DNA from: CAZELM01 sp964512995
Lineage (GTDB): Bacteria; CSSED10-310
DNA: 64,000 nt
Direction of reading: 5' to 3'
Assembly: GCA_964512995.1 (NCBI GenBank)
Contig: CAZELM010000013.1
Location: 1 to 64,000 of the forward strand
Part shown: piece by piece, positions 41,406 through 50,478 of the stretch
Layout of the letters: each line of letters starts with the position of its first letter
Numbering within the stretch: the stretch's first letter is position 1
Translations under genes and position numbers: made by a program
Notes under the pieces: generated by a model
The model's database searches: none
Told to the model about the DNA's origin: nothing
Seen by the model: the letters and a program-made list of their open reading frames with translations, nothing else

Positions 41406-42433
41406 ATTTCCGATTTGCCGACCCGGAAGTATTCATTTTGCTTCTGCTGATACCTGCCTTGATTGCCGGATACACTTATTTCAAGGTTCCGAATCTTGTG
41501 ATTCGTTATCCAGCTATTCGGACTTTTCGTGGTATTCCGGGAGCTGTTTCCTGGAAACCAGTCTGGATCCCTCGAATATTCCGTTTTCTCGCGATTCTCT
41601 TTGCAATATTTGCTGCAGCCAGACCGCAATCCGGAGAACACAAGGAAATCATTCAATCGGAGGGTATTGATATCGTCATTGGGCTGGATATTTCCGGATC
41701 GATGAATGCTCTGGATTTCCAGCCGAGTAACCGGCTGGAAGTTGCGAAACAGGTCATTTCTGATTTTATCAACAAACGGATCAACGACCGTATCGGTTTG
41801 GTATTGTTTGGCTCTGAAAGCTTCACACTCTGTCCCTTGACGTTAGATTATGAACTGCTGATTGAATTTCTCAGCCAGGCTCAAGTCGGAATGGTTGAGG
41901 AACAGACCGCCATCGGAAAAGCCATATCCAATGCAGTCAACCGGTTACGAATCGAGGATCAGCAACGGGAAGAACCCATAGATTCTGACAAATCATCCAG
42001 AACCGGAAGCCAGATCGTTATTCTGGTGACCGATGGTGTCAATACAGTCAAGTCAAAAATAGATCCATTAACCGCTGCCAAGGCTGCAAAGGCTTTGGGA
42101 ATAAAAATATATACGATTGGTGTCGGAACGAACGGACTCGCTCCATTCCCCCATCCACGATTTCCGGGCCGGGTAGTACAGGCTCCGGTGGAGCTGGATG
42201 AAGACACCCTCCGCGAAATCGCTCGGATTACCGACGGACAATATTTCTCTGCAAAGAATTCAAATACGCTTCAGGAAGTTTTCAATGTTATTGATAAGTT
42301 GGAGAAAGTAAAAGTGGAAAGCTTCAAGTATACCCGTTATACCGAGCTTTTTATGATTCCGTTGCTGCTTTCTCTGATGGTGATTGTCATTGAAACGATA
42401 CTGAGACATTCTATATACCGGAGGTACCCATAA
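41402..42433 (+). CDS. batA: BatA: VWA-domain membrane protein
   Basis: A 343-residue aerotolerance operon protein. Two N-terminal membrane segments (about 10-24 and 58-73) are followed by a von Willebrand factor A domain with a full metal-ion site: D96, S98 and S100 in DISGSMNALDF, Thr and Asp further on in VTDGVNTVKS. A final membrane segment lies near 315-335. The VWA domain probably faces the periplasm. It overlaps the gene before by 4 bases (ATGA) and the gene after by 1 base (TAATG). BatA and BatB are thought to form a complex in the envelope with BatC-E and MoxR. Confidence 0.93.
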   Translation: MNFRFADPEVFILLLLIPALIAGYTYFKVPNLVIRYPAIRTFRGIPGAVSWKPVWIPRIFRFLAILFAIFAAARPQSGEHKEIIQSEGIDIVIGLDISGSMNALDFQPSNRLEVAKQVISDFINKRINDRIGLVLFGSESFTLCPLTLDYELLIEFLSQAQVGMVEEQTAIGKAISNAVNRLRIEDQQREEPIDSDKSSRTGSQIVILVTDGVNTVKSKIDPLTAAKAAKALGIKIYTIGVGTNGLAPFPHPRFPGRVVQAPVELDEDTLREIARITDGQYFSAKNSNTLQEVFNVIDKLEKVKVESFKYTRYTELFMIPLLLSLMVIVIETILRHSIYRRYP

Positions 42434-43536
42434 TGGAATTTGGCGTTTCGGGAACAGACTGGATCCTCTGGTTTGCCGGATGGTGTTCGATTTTTGTTGT
42501 AGTTGTCGTCATTTGGATCGGTGGTCGCAAACGGCATGAAGATGGAGAACGGTTCGGTCAGATGAATGTCATCTACCGGACCGTAACGAATGCGTTATGG
42601 AAAACTTCCGAAGATCTTGAAAATGCTGGTTCAGGTGATCCTGTACATCAGGTTCGGTTGGTGCGCCGGGCTTTACGATCGCGACGAAACGTCAAAATGG
42701 TTTTTCTTGTTGGAGCGATGGTATGTCTGGTCATCGCTCTGGGAAAACCCCGCTGGGGAATGCGACAGGAAGAGATATACCAGAGGGGAATTGATATCGT
42801 CTTGCTTGTGGATACGTCTGAATCGATGAAAGCGGAGGATATCGCTCCAAACAGACTGGAAAAAGCGCGCAGTGAAATCGCATCCTTGCTTGAGAATCTG
42901 GAAGGGAATCGAATCGCATTGATCGGATTTGCTTCCACAACCCGTCTTCATTGCCCGCTCACATTGGATTTCAGAGGATTGCGGAGTATTCTGGATAACA
43001 GTTTGACATTGGGGCAGGGAACTAATGTCGAAAACGCGATTAACGAAGGGCTGGGATTGCTGACTAAATCTACCGCTCGAACGAAAGCGATGATCATCCT
43101 GTCCGATGGAGAGGGCCATGAGGGTGATATTGAGAAAGCGATTCAATCCGTTCGTGCTGCCGGGGTTCAAATTTTTGGAGTTGGTATTGGAACACCTGAA
43201 GGCGGCCCGATTCCTGAAAATGATGGACAGACTCCGGGAGATGGATACAAGAAACGTAACGGGGAGTTGGTCTGGACTAAATTGGATGAAACGACCATGA
43301 TCCGTTTGGCAAAGGAAACGGATGGAGCGTATTATCGGGCAACGCCTTCAGAACAGGAAACCACCTCCATCGCTGCTCAGATCGAGAATATGGAAAAATC
43401 TGAATTCTCACAGACCATGACAACCCGGCGTGAAGATCGCTTCGGTATTTTCATCTTTCTCGCGATTTTTCTGCTGGCGATAGAAGCGGCTCTCGGAGAT
43501 TTTCGACCGATTGTGTGGGAGGACCGCCATGGATAA
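42433..43536 (+). CDS. batB: BatB: VWA-domain membrane protein
   Basis: A 367-residue partner of BatA. A first membrane segment (about 9-29), a second (about 89-104), then the VWA domain with D127, S129 and S131 in VDTSESMKAED, and LSDGEGHEG as the third metal-site loop. The final membrane segment is near 343-358. Start ATG 42433 overlaps the batA stop by one base. It overlaps batC by 8 bases. Sequence and order match the aerotolerance operon seen in Bacteroides, Leptospira and relatives, where batB follows batA. Confidence 0.93.
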   Translation: MEFGVSGTDWILWFAGWCSIFVVVVVIWIGGRKRHEDGERFGQMNVIYRTVTNALWKTSEDLENAGSGDPVHQVRLVRRALRSRRNVKMVFLVGAMVCLVIALGKPRWGMRQEEIYQRGIDIVLLVDTSESMKAEDIAPNRLEKARSEIASLLENLEGNRIALIGFASTTRLHCPLTLDFRGLRSILDNSLTLGQGTNVENAINEGLGLLTKSTARTKAMIILSDGEGHEGDIEKAIQSVRAAGVQIFGVGIGTPEGGPIPENDGQTPGDGYKKRNGELVWTKLDETTMIRLAKETDGAYYRATPSEQETTSIAAQIENMEKSEFSQTMTTRREDRFGIFIFLAIFLLAIEAALGDFRPIVWEDRHG

Positions 43537-44374
43537 CTTCCGACAGAAATTTCAATTGGAAACATATTACAGCAGTTACTTGTCCAAATCCACCCGCTGG
43601 CTTGGTATCGTGTTTGTATTTATATCGTTTTCTGGATTTCATTGGTGGGATCCGGTCGCTCGCTGGATAGGGATTGGCAACCAGGAATATGAATCCGGGA
43701 ATCTGGAAAACGCTCAGAAAGCTTATGATCACGCGGAGCAGATCAATCCGGGGAATCCATTAATCGCAAACAATCAGGGGAACGTGCTCTATCGGCAGGA
43801 AAATTATGAGGATGCTGAGAAGAAGTTTCAATCCGCGGCTATGTCGGAGGATCCAAAAGCCAAAGCGGATGCATTGTATAATGCGGGATGTGCAGCTCTG
43901 ATGAATAAAGACCCTCAAACGGCTGTGAACTCATTTCAGAAATCCCTGGCACTTGCTCCTCAGGATGAAGATGCGAAGGTCAATCTGGAAATGGCTCTGA
44001 AAATGCTTCAGCAAATGCCCACTCCAACGCCGCAATCCCAGGAGAATCAGGATGGGGAGCAGGATTCGAGTCAGACACCCGAACCACAGCCATCTCCCGG
44101 TCTTGAAACACCCACGCCATCGGGAACACCAGAATCTGAGTCCTCGCAGACGGAGCAGTCGGAATCCACTCCCGAGGCTACACCGACATCCTCTGAAGAA
44201 ACATCCATGGATGACACGGAACAAAAACCGACTCCCGAGCCCCAGCAGGAGGGCGAGATGTCTGAAGAGGAAGCCACTCGATTGCTGGATGCGATGGAAG
44301 ATGAAGAAATGGAAGTCTTGAAAAAATTTCACCAGCTTCCTCAACCGGAACGGGAATTGGATAAAGATTGGTAA
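43529..44374 (+). CDS. batC: BatC: TPR protein with low-complexity tail
   Basis: A 281-residue membrane-anchored TPR protein. A membrane segment near residues 16-33 is followed by TPR units (about 50-155), for example GNQEYESGNLENAQKAYDHAEQINPGNPL and ALYNAGCAALMNKDPQTAVNSFQKSL. Then comes about 100 residues rich in Pro, Thr, Ser, Glu and Gln. The C-terminus ends in a helical segment (EEATRLLDAMEDEEMEVLKKFHQL) common to BatC proteins. ATG 43529, with GGGAGG 6 bases upstream, overlaps batB by 8 bases. TPRs probably bind the VWA partners. Confidence 0.88.
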   Translation: MDNFRQKFQLETYYSSYLSKSTRWLGIVFVFISFSGFHWWDPVARWIGIGNQEYESGNLENAQKAYDHAEQINPGNPLIANNQGNVLYRQENYEDAEKKFQSAAMSEDPKAKADALYNAGCAALMNKDPQTAVNSFQKSLALAPQDEDAKVNLEMALKMLQQMPTPTPQSQENQDGEQDSSQTPEPQPSPGLETPTPSGTPESESSQTEQSESTPEATPTSSEETSMDDTEQKPTPEPQQEGEMSEEEATRLLDAMEDEEMEVLKKFHQLPQPERELDKDW

Positions 44375-44399
44375 ATCTAGTGGAGGTTTGGAGATCTGC

Positions 44400-46364
44400 A
44401 TGAGAATACAGATAGGTCTGCAGATAAAGCGAATCGTGGATTCGGTCATCATTCATTTTTCGTCGGTCCACCATCGACATTGCCACTGCACCCGGATTAT
44501 CCATCCATCCATCTCTGTGTGTGTGATCATTCTGACGGTTATGCTTTTTTCCGCTATCGATAGTTACTCCGCAGATCCGATCACGGTCACGGCTGCAGTG
44601 GACAGGAATCAGGTATACCTGTTCGATCGAATTCAATACCAGATTACGGTGGAAGGAGCAGCTCAATCGCTGCCCGATCCTCAGATCGGTGATATCAAGG
44701 GCTTTAAAGTGGTGGGATCTCCACGTTCATCCTCCCAGATCAGTTTCATTAACGGAAGGGTTACCAGTAAGAAAGTATATCTGTTTGTTCTTGAAGCTAA
44801 GGAAGAAGGAACATGGCAGATACCTCCTGCGACCGTCTCCTACAATCAATCAACCTTTCATTCGAATGCATTGACAATTGATGTACTTAAAATGACAGTT
44901 GGGCAATCATCCAGCGTCGGGACGGCAGATGGAACTGCTCCAGATATTCCCAGAGATCGGCAGGGTGACCTGATTTTATGGACGGTAGTTGATACACCAG
45001 AACCTTATATCGGTCAGGCGATAACGGTCCGGTATTATATATACACACGACTTCAGGTCAGTGATTTCTCCGTTCAGCAGCTCCCGGATTTTACCGGGTT
45101 CTGGTCGGAAGAAGTACCGGTTCCGGCATCTCCGGAAGTTAAAACGAAGATCATCAATGGTGCCAAATATGCGGAAGCTCTGGTGTATCAAGTTGTATTG
45201 TATCCGACGGTTACCGGTGAATTGGTCATCGATCCGTTGCGAATGGTGTTTCAGGTTGAATCGAATCAAGTGGATCCATTTGGGAGTTCGCCTCATTCAC
45301 CATTCTCAACATTCTTCAGACAAGCTCGGCAGGAGATGGTTGCCGCTCAGGCAATCACCGTTCCAGTGAAAGCACTCCCGGAACAGGGGAAGCCGGATGA
45401 TTTCAGTGGAGCGGTCGGGCAGTTCGAATTGAGTGCTACAATTGACAAAGATTCGGTTCAGGCAGGTGAAGCAGTTGTTCTGACGGTCCGGCTTGCAGGA
45501 AATCATGGACTGAAAACCTTGCCAACTCCCCAATTTGAACCCATACCGAATGTCAAATCCTATGATCCGAAATCAGAAGAGGTTGTTGTTTATCCGGGAC
45601 GTGCCGGCTGGAAAATGAGAGATTTCAGTTACATTCTTGTTCCTCATATGGCTGGAGATTATCAGATTCCCCCTGTCCAATATTCGTATTTCAATCCAGA
45701 GATAAATACATACGCTACGATATCAACCGATACTCTCTCATTTCATGTCACCGCATCTGCCGGTTCCGCATATTCAGCAGTTGCTCCAATGTCAGGAGAT
45801 GGAGAAATAAAGTTATTGGGAATTGATAGTCGATATATCAAGACGAATGTTTCGATTGTGAACTGGACTGCACCGTATCGAAGCAGATGGTTTTTGGGTG
45901 TATTGATGCTACCGATACCAGCAGTTCCATTGATTTTATTATACGGTCGTCATCGCCTGAGAATGATGGGTGATACAGGATATGCACGTGCATTCAAAGC
46001 ACGATCGGAGTCTCAGAAACAATTCGTTAATGCAATGACTGCAATGTCGAACCAACAATTTGATCAGGCATTGGATCAGGCGGCGATCGCGTTCTCACGG
46101 TATCTGAGTAATCGATTCAATCTCCCCAGCGGTGGATTGACACTCGAACAGGTTCTGACCGAAATGGCTCACCGTCAGATAAGTGAAGAAATGATCAGTC
46201 GTGTCAGGAATTACTGGGAAAAACTGGAATTTGTGCGGTATTCCCCCGCTGTCATCTCTGGAGAAGAAAGTAATCAACTGATCCTGAGTGGACGGAATCT
46301 GGTGGATGATCTGGAACGGATTGCGATTAAAAAGCGAAATCCTGGAAAGGAAGACAAACCATGA
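44400..46364 (+). CDS. batD: BatD: periplasmic multi-Ig-like membrane protein
   Basis: A 654-residue protein, the largest in the Bat complex. A long basic N-terminus precedes the signal helix (IHPSISVCVIILTVMLFSAIDSYS, about 34-58). Then come about 400 residues of repeated beta domains opening ITVTAAVDRNQVYLFDRIQYQITVEG. A membrane segment (about 496-516) and a cytoplasmic helical tail (about 520-654) finish it. GGAG lies 10 bases before ATG 44400. It overlaps batE by 4 bases. The unusually long, His-rich pre-signal region (SSVHHRHCHC) is odd and could mean that a later start is used. Confidence 0.9.
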   Translation: MRIQIGLQIKRIVDSVIIHFSSVHHRHCHCTRIIHPSISVCVIILTVMLFSAIDSYSADPITVTAAVDRNQVYLFDRIQYQITVEGAAQSLPDPQIGDIKGFKVVGSPRSSSQISFINGRVTSKKVYLFVLEAKEEGTWQIPPATVSYNQSTFHSNALTIDVLKMTVGQSSSVGTADGTAPDIPRDRQGDLILWTVVDTPEPYIGQAITVRYYIYTRLQVSDFSVQQLPDFTGFWSEEVPVPASPEVKTKIINGAKYAEALVYQVVLYPTVTGELVIDPLRMVFQVESNQVDPFGSSPHSPFSTFFRQARQEMVAAQAITVPVKALPEQGKPDDFSGAVGQFELSATIDKDSVQAGEAVVLTVRLAGNHGLKTLPTPQFEPIPNVKSYDPKSEEVVVYPGRAGWKMRDFSYILVPHMAGDYQIPPVQYSYFNPEINTYATISTDTLSFHVTASAGSAYSAVAPMSGDGEIKLLGIDSRYIKTNVSIVNWTAPYRSRWFLGVLMLPIPAVPLILLYGRHRLRMMGDTGYARAFKARSESQKQFVNAMTAMSNQQFDQALDQAAIAFSRYLSNRFNLPSGGLTLEQVLTEMAHRQISEEMISRVRNYWEKLEFVRYSPAVISGEESNQLILSGRNLVDDLERIAIKKRNPGKEDKP

Positions 46365-47122
46365 GATTGGGGTCTGTATGCATGGTATTTATGCTGGTTG
46401 TGGTATCCGGGATGTCCGCAAATGAAAGTTTTCAGGCTCTATTTGATAAAGCCAATCACCATTTTGAATCGGGTGATTTTCAATCTGCCAGAGATTTATA
46501 TGTATCCATCATTCAACAGGGATGCATCAGTGACAAGGTATTCTATAATCTTGGTAACTGTTACCTGAAGCTGGGCGATATTGGGCGAGCGATTCTTAGT
46601 TACAAAAGAGCTCAACGCATCGCTCCACGAGATCCGGATGTTTCCGCAAATCTTGAACTGGCCCGAACATTGGTACCGGAAAGAGTTCAACCCATTGAAC
46701 CTGGTTTATTTCTGAAGGTTATACGGAATATTCATCAGAATTTGACATTGACGGAAACGACTTGGGGAGCGGCCGTTTTTTATCTCCTGACAATATCGCT
46801 GGCAGTTGCATCGCGTCTTGCTGTAACAAAGAGGTATCGGCGCCAGTTGGTGAAAGCGAGTCTGATCAGCCTTCTTTTCCTGTTGCTGATCTCTTCGATT
46901 TTAGGAGGGAACATTTATAACATCGAGATACGCCAGAGCGCTGTGGCTGTTGAATCTGAGGTCATTTCCCGGAGTGGACCGGGGGATCATTTTGCGGAAG
47001 TATACAAGCAGCAGTCGGGTTATGAAATGGTAGTCCTTCGGAAACAATCCGGGTGGGCGGAAGTTATTCTGGAAAATGGATATACCGGTTGGATTCCTGA
47101 GCGAACGATAGAATTCATTTAA
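46361..47122 (+). CDS. batE: BatE: TPR plus SH3-like membrane protein
   Basis: A 253-residue protein closing the Bat operon. A signal peptide (1-20), TPR pair (about 24-100, GDFQSARDLYVSIIQQGC and GRAILSYKRAQRIAPRDPDV), two membrane segments (about 124-143 and 162-182), and a C-terminal bacterial SH3-like domain (about 190-250, S-G-P-G-D-H-F ... GWAEVILENGYTGWIPE). This TPR-TM-SH3 order matches BatE. ATG 46361 overlaps the batD stop (ATGA). The hairpin at 47151-47174 follows. Confidence 0.9.
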   Translation: MRLGSVCMVFMLVVVSGMSANESFQALFDKANHHFESGDFQSARDLYVSIIQQGCISDKVFYNLGNCYLKLGDIGRAILSYKRAQRIAPRDPDVSANLELARTLVPERVQPIEPGLFLKVIRNIHQNLTLTETTWGAAVFYLLTISLAVASRLAVTKRYRRQLVKASLISLLFLLLISSILGGNIYNIEIRQSAVAVESEVISRSGPGDHFAEVYKQQSGYEMVVLRKQSGWAEVILENGYTGWIPERTIEFI

Positions 47123-47150
47123 TCATTTTGATTTGGTTTCGGGTAAAAAA

Positions 47151-47174
47151 AATCCGCTGATCACTCAGCGGATT
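47151..47174. terminator. bidirectional terminator between batE and rpsU
   Basis: AATCCGCTGA (47151-47160) pairs with TCAGCGGATT (47165-47174) across a TCAC loop. On the minus strand it is followed by T8, a textbook terminator for rpsU; on the plus strand it follows batE. Confidence 0.85.
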
Positions 47175-47219
47175 CATCATTTCAACAACAGAAATAGCTG
47201 TCGCCGGGCGGTGAGGTGG

Positions 47220-47408
47220 CTAATAACTGGTCTGTTCTCTTCTCCGTCTGCGCATGGCGGCTGCTTGTTTCCGCCGACGCTGCGCACTTGGCTTTTCAAA
47301 ATGTCGTTTCTTTTTGAGATCGGATGTGATCCCTTCTTTGTCCATCTTCTTTTTCAATACTCGAATGGCTTTATCGAGTTTGGAATCCACAACGCGTACG
47401 TAGATCAA
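47220..47408 (-). CDS. rpsU: 30S ribosomal protein S21
   Basis: A 62-residue, very basic ribosomal protein. It matches the family pattern: VRVVDSKLDKAIRVLKKKMDKEGI (helix 1), then RHFEKPSAQRRRKQAAA and a poly-Arg end. S21 helps in translation initiation on the small subunit. The start codon is TTG 47408, preceded by GAGGTG 8 bases upstream; no ATG is available nearby. The terminator at 47151-47174 ends the transcript. It is divergent from dut. Confidence 0.95.
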   Translation of the reverse strand: MIYVRVVDSKLDKAIRVLKKKMDKEGITSDLKKKRHFEKPSAQRRRKQAAAMRRRRREQTSY

Positions 47409-47612
47409 AGCTAATCACCTCACTTCCGTTTTTATATTCTCGTATGCAGAACATGTCATTTCATACGAACCTGGAGGATTCTATGTGTGAGAAGAATACA
47501 TGTCAAGTTTTTTTCATTACCCTGGCAGGAATTCGATGGGAGATATTGCTAAAATGCCTGGCTAAAACTATACTTCCGGTAACCAAATCCCGTGGGATCG
47601 GGGGGGGGTGAT

Positions 47613-48188
47613 ATGAAAAAAAATATACCGATCGTTCGGATCCATAAAGAATCCGGATTTTCAGATCTGCCGATGCCATCGTATGCGACCGCACATTCAT
47701 CCGGAGTAGACTTATTGGCTGCAATCGATGCGCCGGTCTCGATCAAACCCGGAAAGTGGCGGTTGATTTCGACCGGTATACGAGTTGCGCTTCCGGAGGG
47801 GTATGAAGGGCAGGTACGACCCCGGAGCGGTCTTGCACTAAAATATGGTGTTACGCTTCTCAACACACCGGGCACCATTGATTCTGATTATCGAGGCATT
47901 ATCGGCGTCATTCTGATTAACCATGGCGAAGAAATCTTTACTGTCCACAGGGGTGATCGTATCGCTCAGATGGTGATTGTACCGGTCGCGCATTTGGCAT
48001 TCGAAGAAGTCAGCTATCTCCGGGCAACTCCTCGAGGTGAAAAAGGATTTGGCTCAACGGGACTCAACTGGGATAGCGCTCGATTTGAAGATGAGGATGA
48101 TACAGAGAATCTCCGGAAAGCAAAATTGGATCCCTCATCGTCATCATCGAAGGAGAAGTCTCTGGATTCGGAGGAAACCTCACATTGA
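47613..48188 (+). CDS. dut: dUTP diphosphatase with C-terminal acidic/Ser extension
   Basis: A 191-residue enzyme that hydrolyses dUTP to dUMP, keeping uracil out of DNA. The five dUTPase motifs are present: HSSGVDLLA, RPRSGLALKYGV, GTIDSDYRGII, HRGDRIAQMV, and the C-terminal P-loop-like RGEKGFGSTG. Typical trimeric enzymes end close to that last motif (about 145-150 residues). Here about 40 more residues follow, rich in Asp/Glu and Ser (a run of five Ser). ATG 47613 has a G-rich site (GGGGGGTGAT) directly upstream. It overlaps the next gene by 4 bases (TTGA). With mutY and nfo in the window it joins a base-integrity theme. Confidence 0.95.
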   Translation: MKKNIPIVRIHKESGFSDLPMPSYATAHSSGVDLLAAIDAPVSIKPGKWRLISTGIRVALPEGYEGQVRPRSGLALKYGVTLLNTPGTIDSDYRGIIGVILINHGEEIFTVHRGDRIAQMVIVPVAHLAFEEVSYLRATPRGEKGFGSTGLNWDSARFEDEDDTENLRKAKLDPSSSSSKEKSLDSEETSH

Positions 48189-48976
48189 GATTCAGTGTTT
48201 TGGGATCAGGAAGCGAAGGGAATTCCGTTTTTATCGCCAATGAGGATGGCGGGGTATTGATCGATGTGGGATTCAGTCTGAAACGGATATCGGAACGCAT
48301 GGAGATGATGAAAATTACCCCGGAATTGATTCGCGGTCTTCTCATCACACATGAACATATCGACCATATCCGCGGAATTGGATTATTCGCGAGAAAATAT
48401 CGTATTCCTGTTTATGGAACAGAAGAAACATTGAACCGTGGTCATCGGATTTTGGGCAACCTGCCGGAAGCAAAAATCATTACTAATTATCAGGCTTTTC
48501 AGATCGGATCGTTGATATTTCGGGCCTTTTCTATCGTTCATGATGCCGCCGATCCGGTTGGTTACATTGTGGAATCCAATGACAGGAGAATTGGGATCTG
48601 CACCGATACCGGATGCGTGACGCATCTGATTAAAGAGAGGCTGAAAGACTGTGATGGTCTGATCCTTGAGATGAATCATGATATGGGGATGTTATTAGCT
48701 GGTCCATATCCATGGCACCTGAAGCAACGTATCAAATCACGGACAGGACACTTATCCAATGAAGATGCAGGCGTTCTGCTGCATGATATCTGGCATTCGC
48801 AGCTCCAGACAGTTCATCTGGCACATCTTTCGAAAGAGAATAACTTGCCTGAACTGGCCATGTTAGCCGCTTCTGAAGCCATGACACGAGCTGGGAATAC
48901 GGGATCGACAATACTTCAGGTGGCGAAACAGGATGAACCGACTCAGATGATCCATTTTCAGATACGACAATCATGA
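48185..48976 (+). CDS. metallo-beta-lactamase-fold hydrolase (WalJ/YycJ-like)
   Basis: A 263-residue MBL-fold protein. The first strand has FSVLGSGSEGNSVFI, and the metal motif is THEHIDHIRGI (H-x-H-x-D-H). A later VHDAADPVGYIV strand, CTDTGCVTHL (the bridging Asp) and GHLSNEDAGVLL (the second His ligand site) complete the YycJ-like pattern. Members are predicted nucleases or phosphodiesterases linked to cell-wall and DNA tasks. The start is TTG 48185, overlapping dut as TTGA. The stop overlaps the purF start as ATGA. The three genes form one operon. Confidence 0.9.
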   Translation: MRFSVLGSGSEGNSVFIANEDGGVLIDVGFSLKRISERMEMMKITPELIRGLLITHEHIDHIRGIGLFARKYRIPVYGTEETLNRGHRILGNLPEAKIITNYQAFQIGSLIFRAFSIVHDAADPVGYIVESNDRRIGICTDTGCVTHLIKERLKDCDGLILEMNHDMGMLLAGPYPWHLKQRIKSRTGHLSNEDAGVLLHDIWHSQLQTVHLAHLSKENNLPELAMLAASEAMTRAGNTGSTILQVAKQDEPTQMIHFQIRQS

Positions 48977-50457
48977 GTTTGATTGCCGGCATAAATCAGA
49001 ATGTACAGAAGTATCGGGATATTCTCCGTGGGAAACGAGTTGCTGAAACAGACACCTCTTTATCGGACGGGATTCATGATCATTGTGGTGTTGTTGGTAT
49101 TTTCAATTATCCGGGCGCAGCTTATCCAGCATGTATCGGACTTCATGCTTTGCAGCATCGGGGGCAGGAAAGCGCCGGAATTGTCACCACGCATTTGAAT
49201 GATCTTTATGTGCATCATGGAATGGGTCATGTGGCGGATGTTTTCACAAATGATATCCTCAAAACACTCCCCGGATCAAGCTCAATCGGTCACGTTCGCT
49301 ACTCCACACAAGGGGAATCCCATATAAAAAACGCCCAACCCCTGGTGATCTCATGCTGGAGAGGTCCAATCGCATTATCCCATAACGGCAACCTCGTCAA
49401 TGCGCACATTTTACGTAAAGAATTGGAGAGAAAAGGATCGATTTTTCAGTCAACCAATGATTCGGAAGTGATCCTGCATCTGATCGCTCGATCTCAGGAA
49501 CCGAAAATTGAAGACGCGATCAGAGCAATCACTCGTGATATTCAGGGAGCATATTCATTGATTCTCATGACACCATCTCTCATGATGGGTGTCCGGGATC
49601 CGTTTGGATTCAGACCACTTGTGATCGGCCGGAAATGCAATTCCCATATACTCGCTTCGGAGACATGTGCGTTGGATCTGATAGGTGCTGATTTTATCCG
49701 GGATCTTGCTCCTGGGGAACTGGTCCTGTTCGATTCACAAGGGATTCATTCCGAATTCATATGCGAAAAACCAGGAACATCAGCTTTTTGCATATTCGAA
49801 TTGATCTATTTTTCCCGTTCGGACTCCGTGATCTTTGGGCAATCCGTGTATGATGTGAGGAAACGGTTCGGGAAACAACTGGCGCTTGAATGTCCGGTGG
49901 AGGCGGATGTCATTATTCCGGTGCCGGATTCCGGTCTGGCAGCAGCTCTGGGGCTGGCTGAAAAACTGCATATTCCATTAGAAATGGGATTTGTGCGCAA
50001 TCATTCCGTAGGACGGACTTTCATCGAACCATATCAATCCATCCGGGATTTCAGCATTCGGATCAAGTTGAATCCCGTTCGTTCTGTAGTGGCTGGCCGC
50101 CGGATTTTATTAGTAGACGATTCCATCGTAAGAGGAACAACTACTCGCAGTTTGATCCAAATGTTAAGATCGGTGGGTGCGAGAGAAGTTCATGTCCGCA
50201 TTGCAGCTCCCCCCATCATCGGATCCTGTCGATACGGTATCGACACTCCAACAGAGAACGAACTGATCGGCGCCAGAAGATCTGTTTCTGATATTTGCTC
50301 GTCTTTAGGTGCTGACAGCTTGGGTTATTTATCGATTTCCGGAATGATGGATGCGATTGGAAGGGGACAGAACCAATATTGTCTGGCTTGTTTTAATCGT
50401 CAATATCCGATTCCTGTTATTCCTGATAGTTCATCCAATGGGGACTCATGTATATGA
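48973..50457 (+). CDS. purF: amidophosphoribosyltransferase PurF
   Basis: A 494-residue enzyme that makes phosphoribosylamine from PRPP and glutamine, the first step of purine synthesis. The N-terminal glutaminase domain has the catalytic Cys38 in DHCGVVGIF; the first 37 residues would be removed as a propeptide, longer than usual (about 11). LHALQHRGQESAG and GHVRYSTQG follow. The PRTase half has the PRPP loop ILLVDDSIVRGTT. Cys in SAFCIFELIYF and the final CLACF pair (470, 473) match the Fe-S ligand set of Bacillus-type PurF. ATG 48973 overlaps the upstream stop. It ends 21 bases before the convergent sugar transferase gene. Confidence 0.97.
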   Translation: MSLIAGINQNVQKYRDILRGKRVAETDTSLSDGIHDHCGVVGIFNYPGAAYPACIGLHALQHRGQESAGIVTTHLNDLYVHHGMGHVADVFTNDILKTLPGSSSIGHVRYSTQGESHIKNAQPLVISCWRGPIALSHNGNLVNAHILRKELERKGSIFQSTNDSEVILHLIARSQEPKIEDAIRAITRDIQGAYSLILMTPSLMMGVRDPFGFRPLVIGRKCNSHILASETCALDLIGADFIRDLAPGELVLFDSQGIHSEFICEKPGTSAFCIFELIYFSRSDSVIFGQSVYDVRKRFGKQLALECPVEADVIIPVPDSGLAAALGLAEKLHIPLEMGFVRNHSVGRTFIEPYQSIRDFSIRIKLNPVRSVVAGRRILLVDDSIVRGTTTRSLIQMLRSVGAREVHVRIAAPPIIGSCRYGIDTPTENELIGARRSVSDICSSLGADSLGYLSISGMMDAIGRGQNQYCLACFNRQYPIPVIPDSSSNGDSCI

Positions 50458-50478
50458 GAGTGGACCCTTGAGTCGTAT

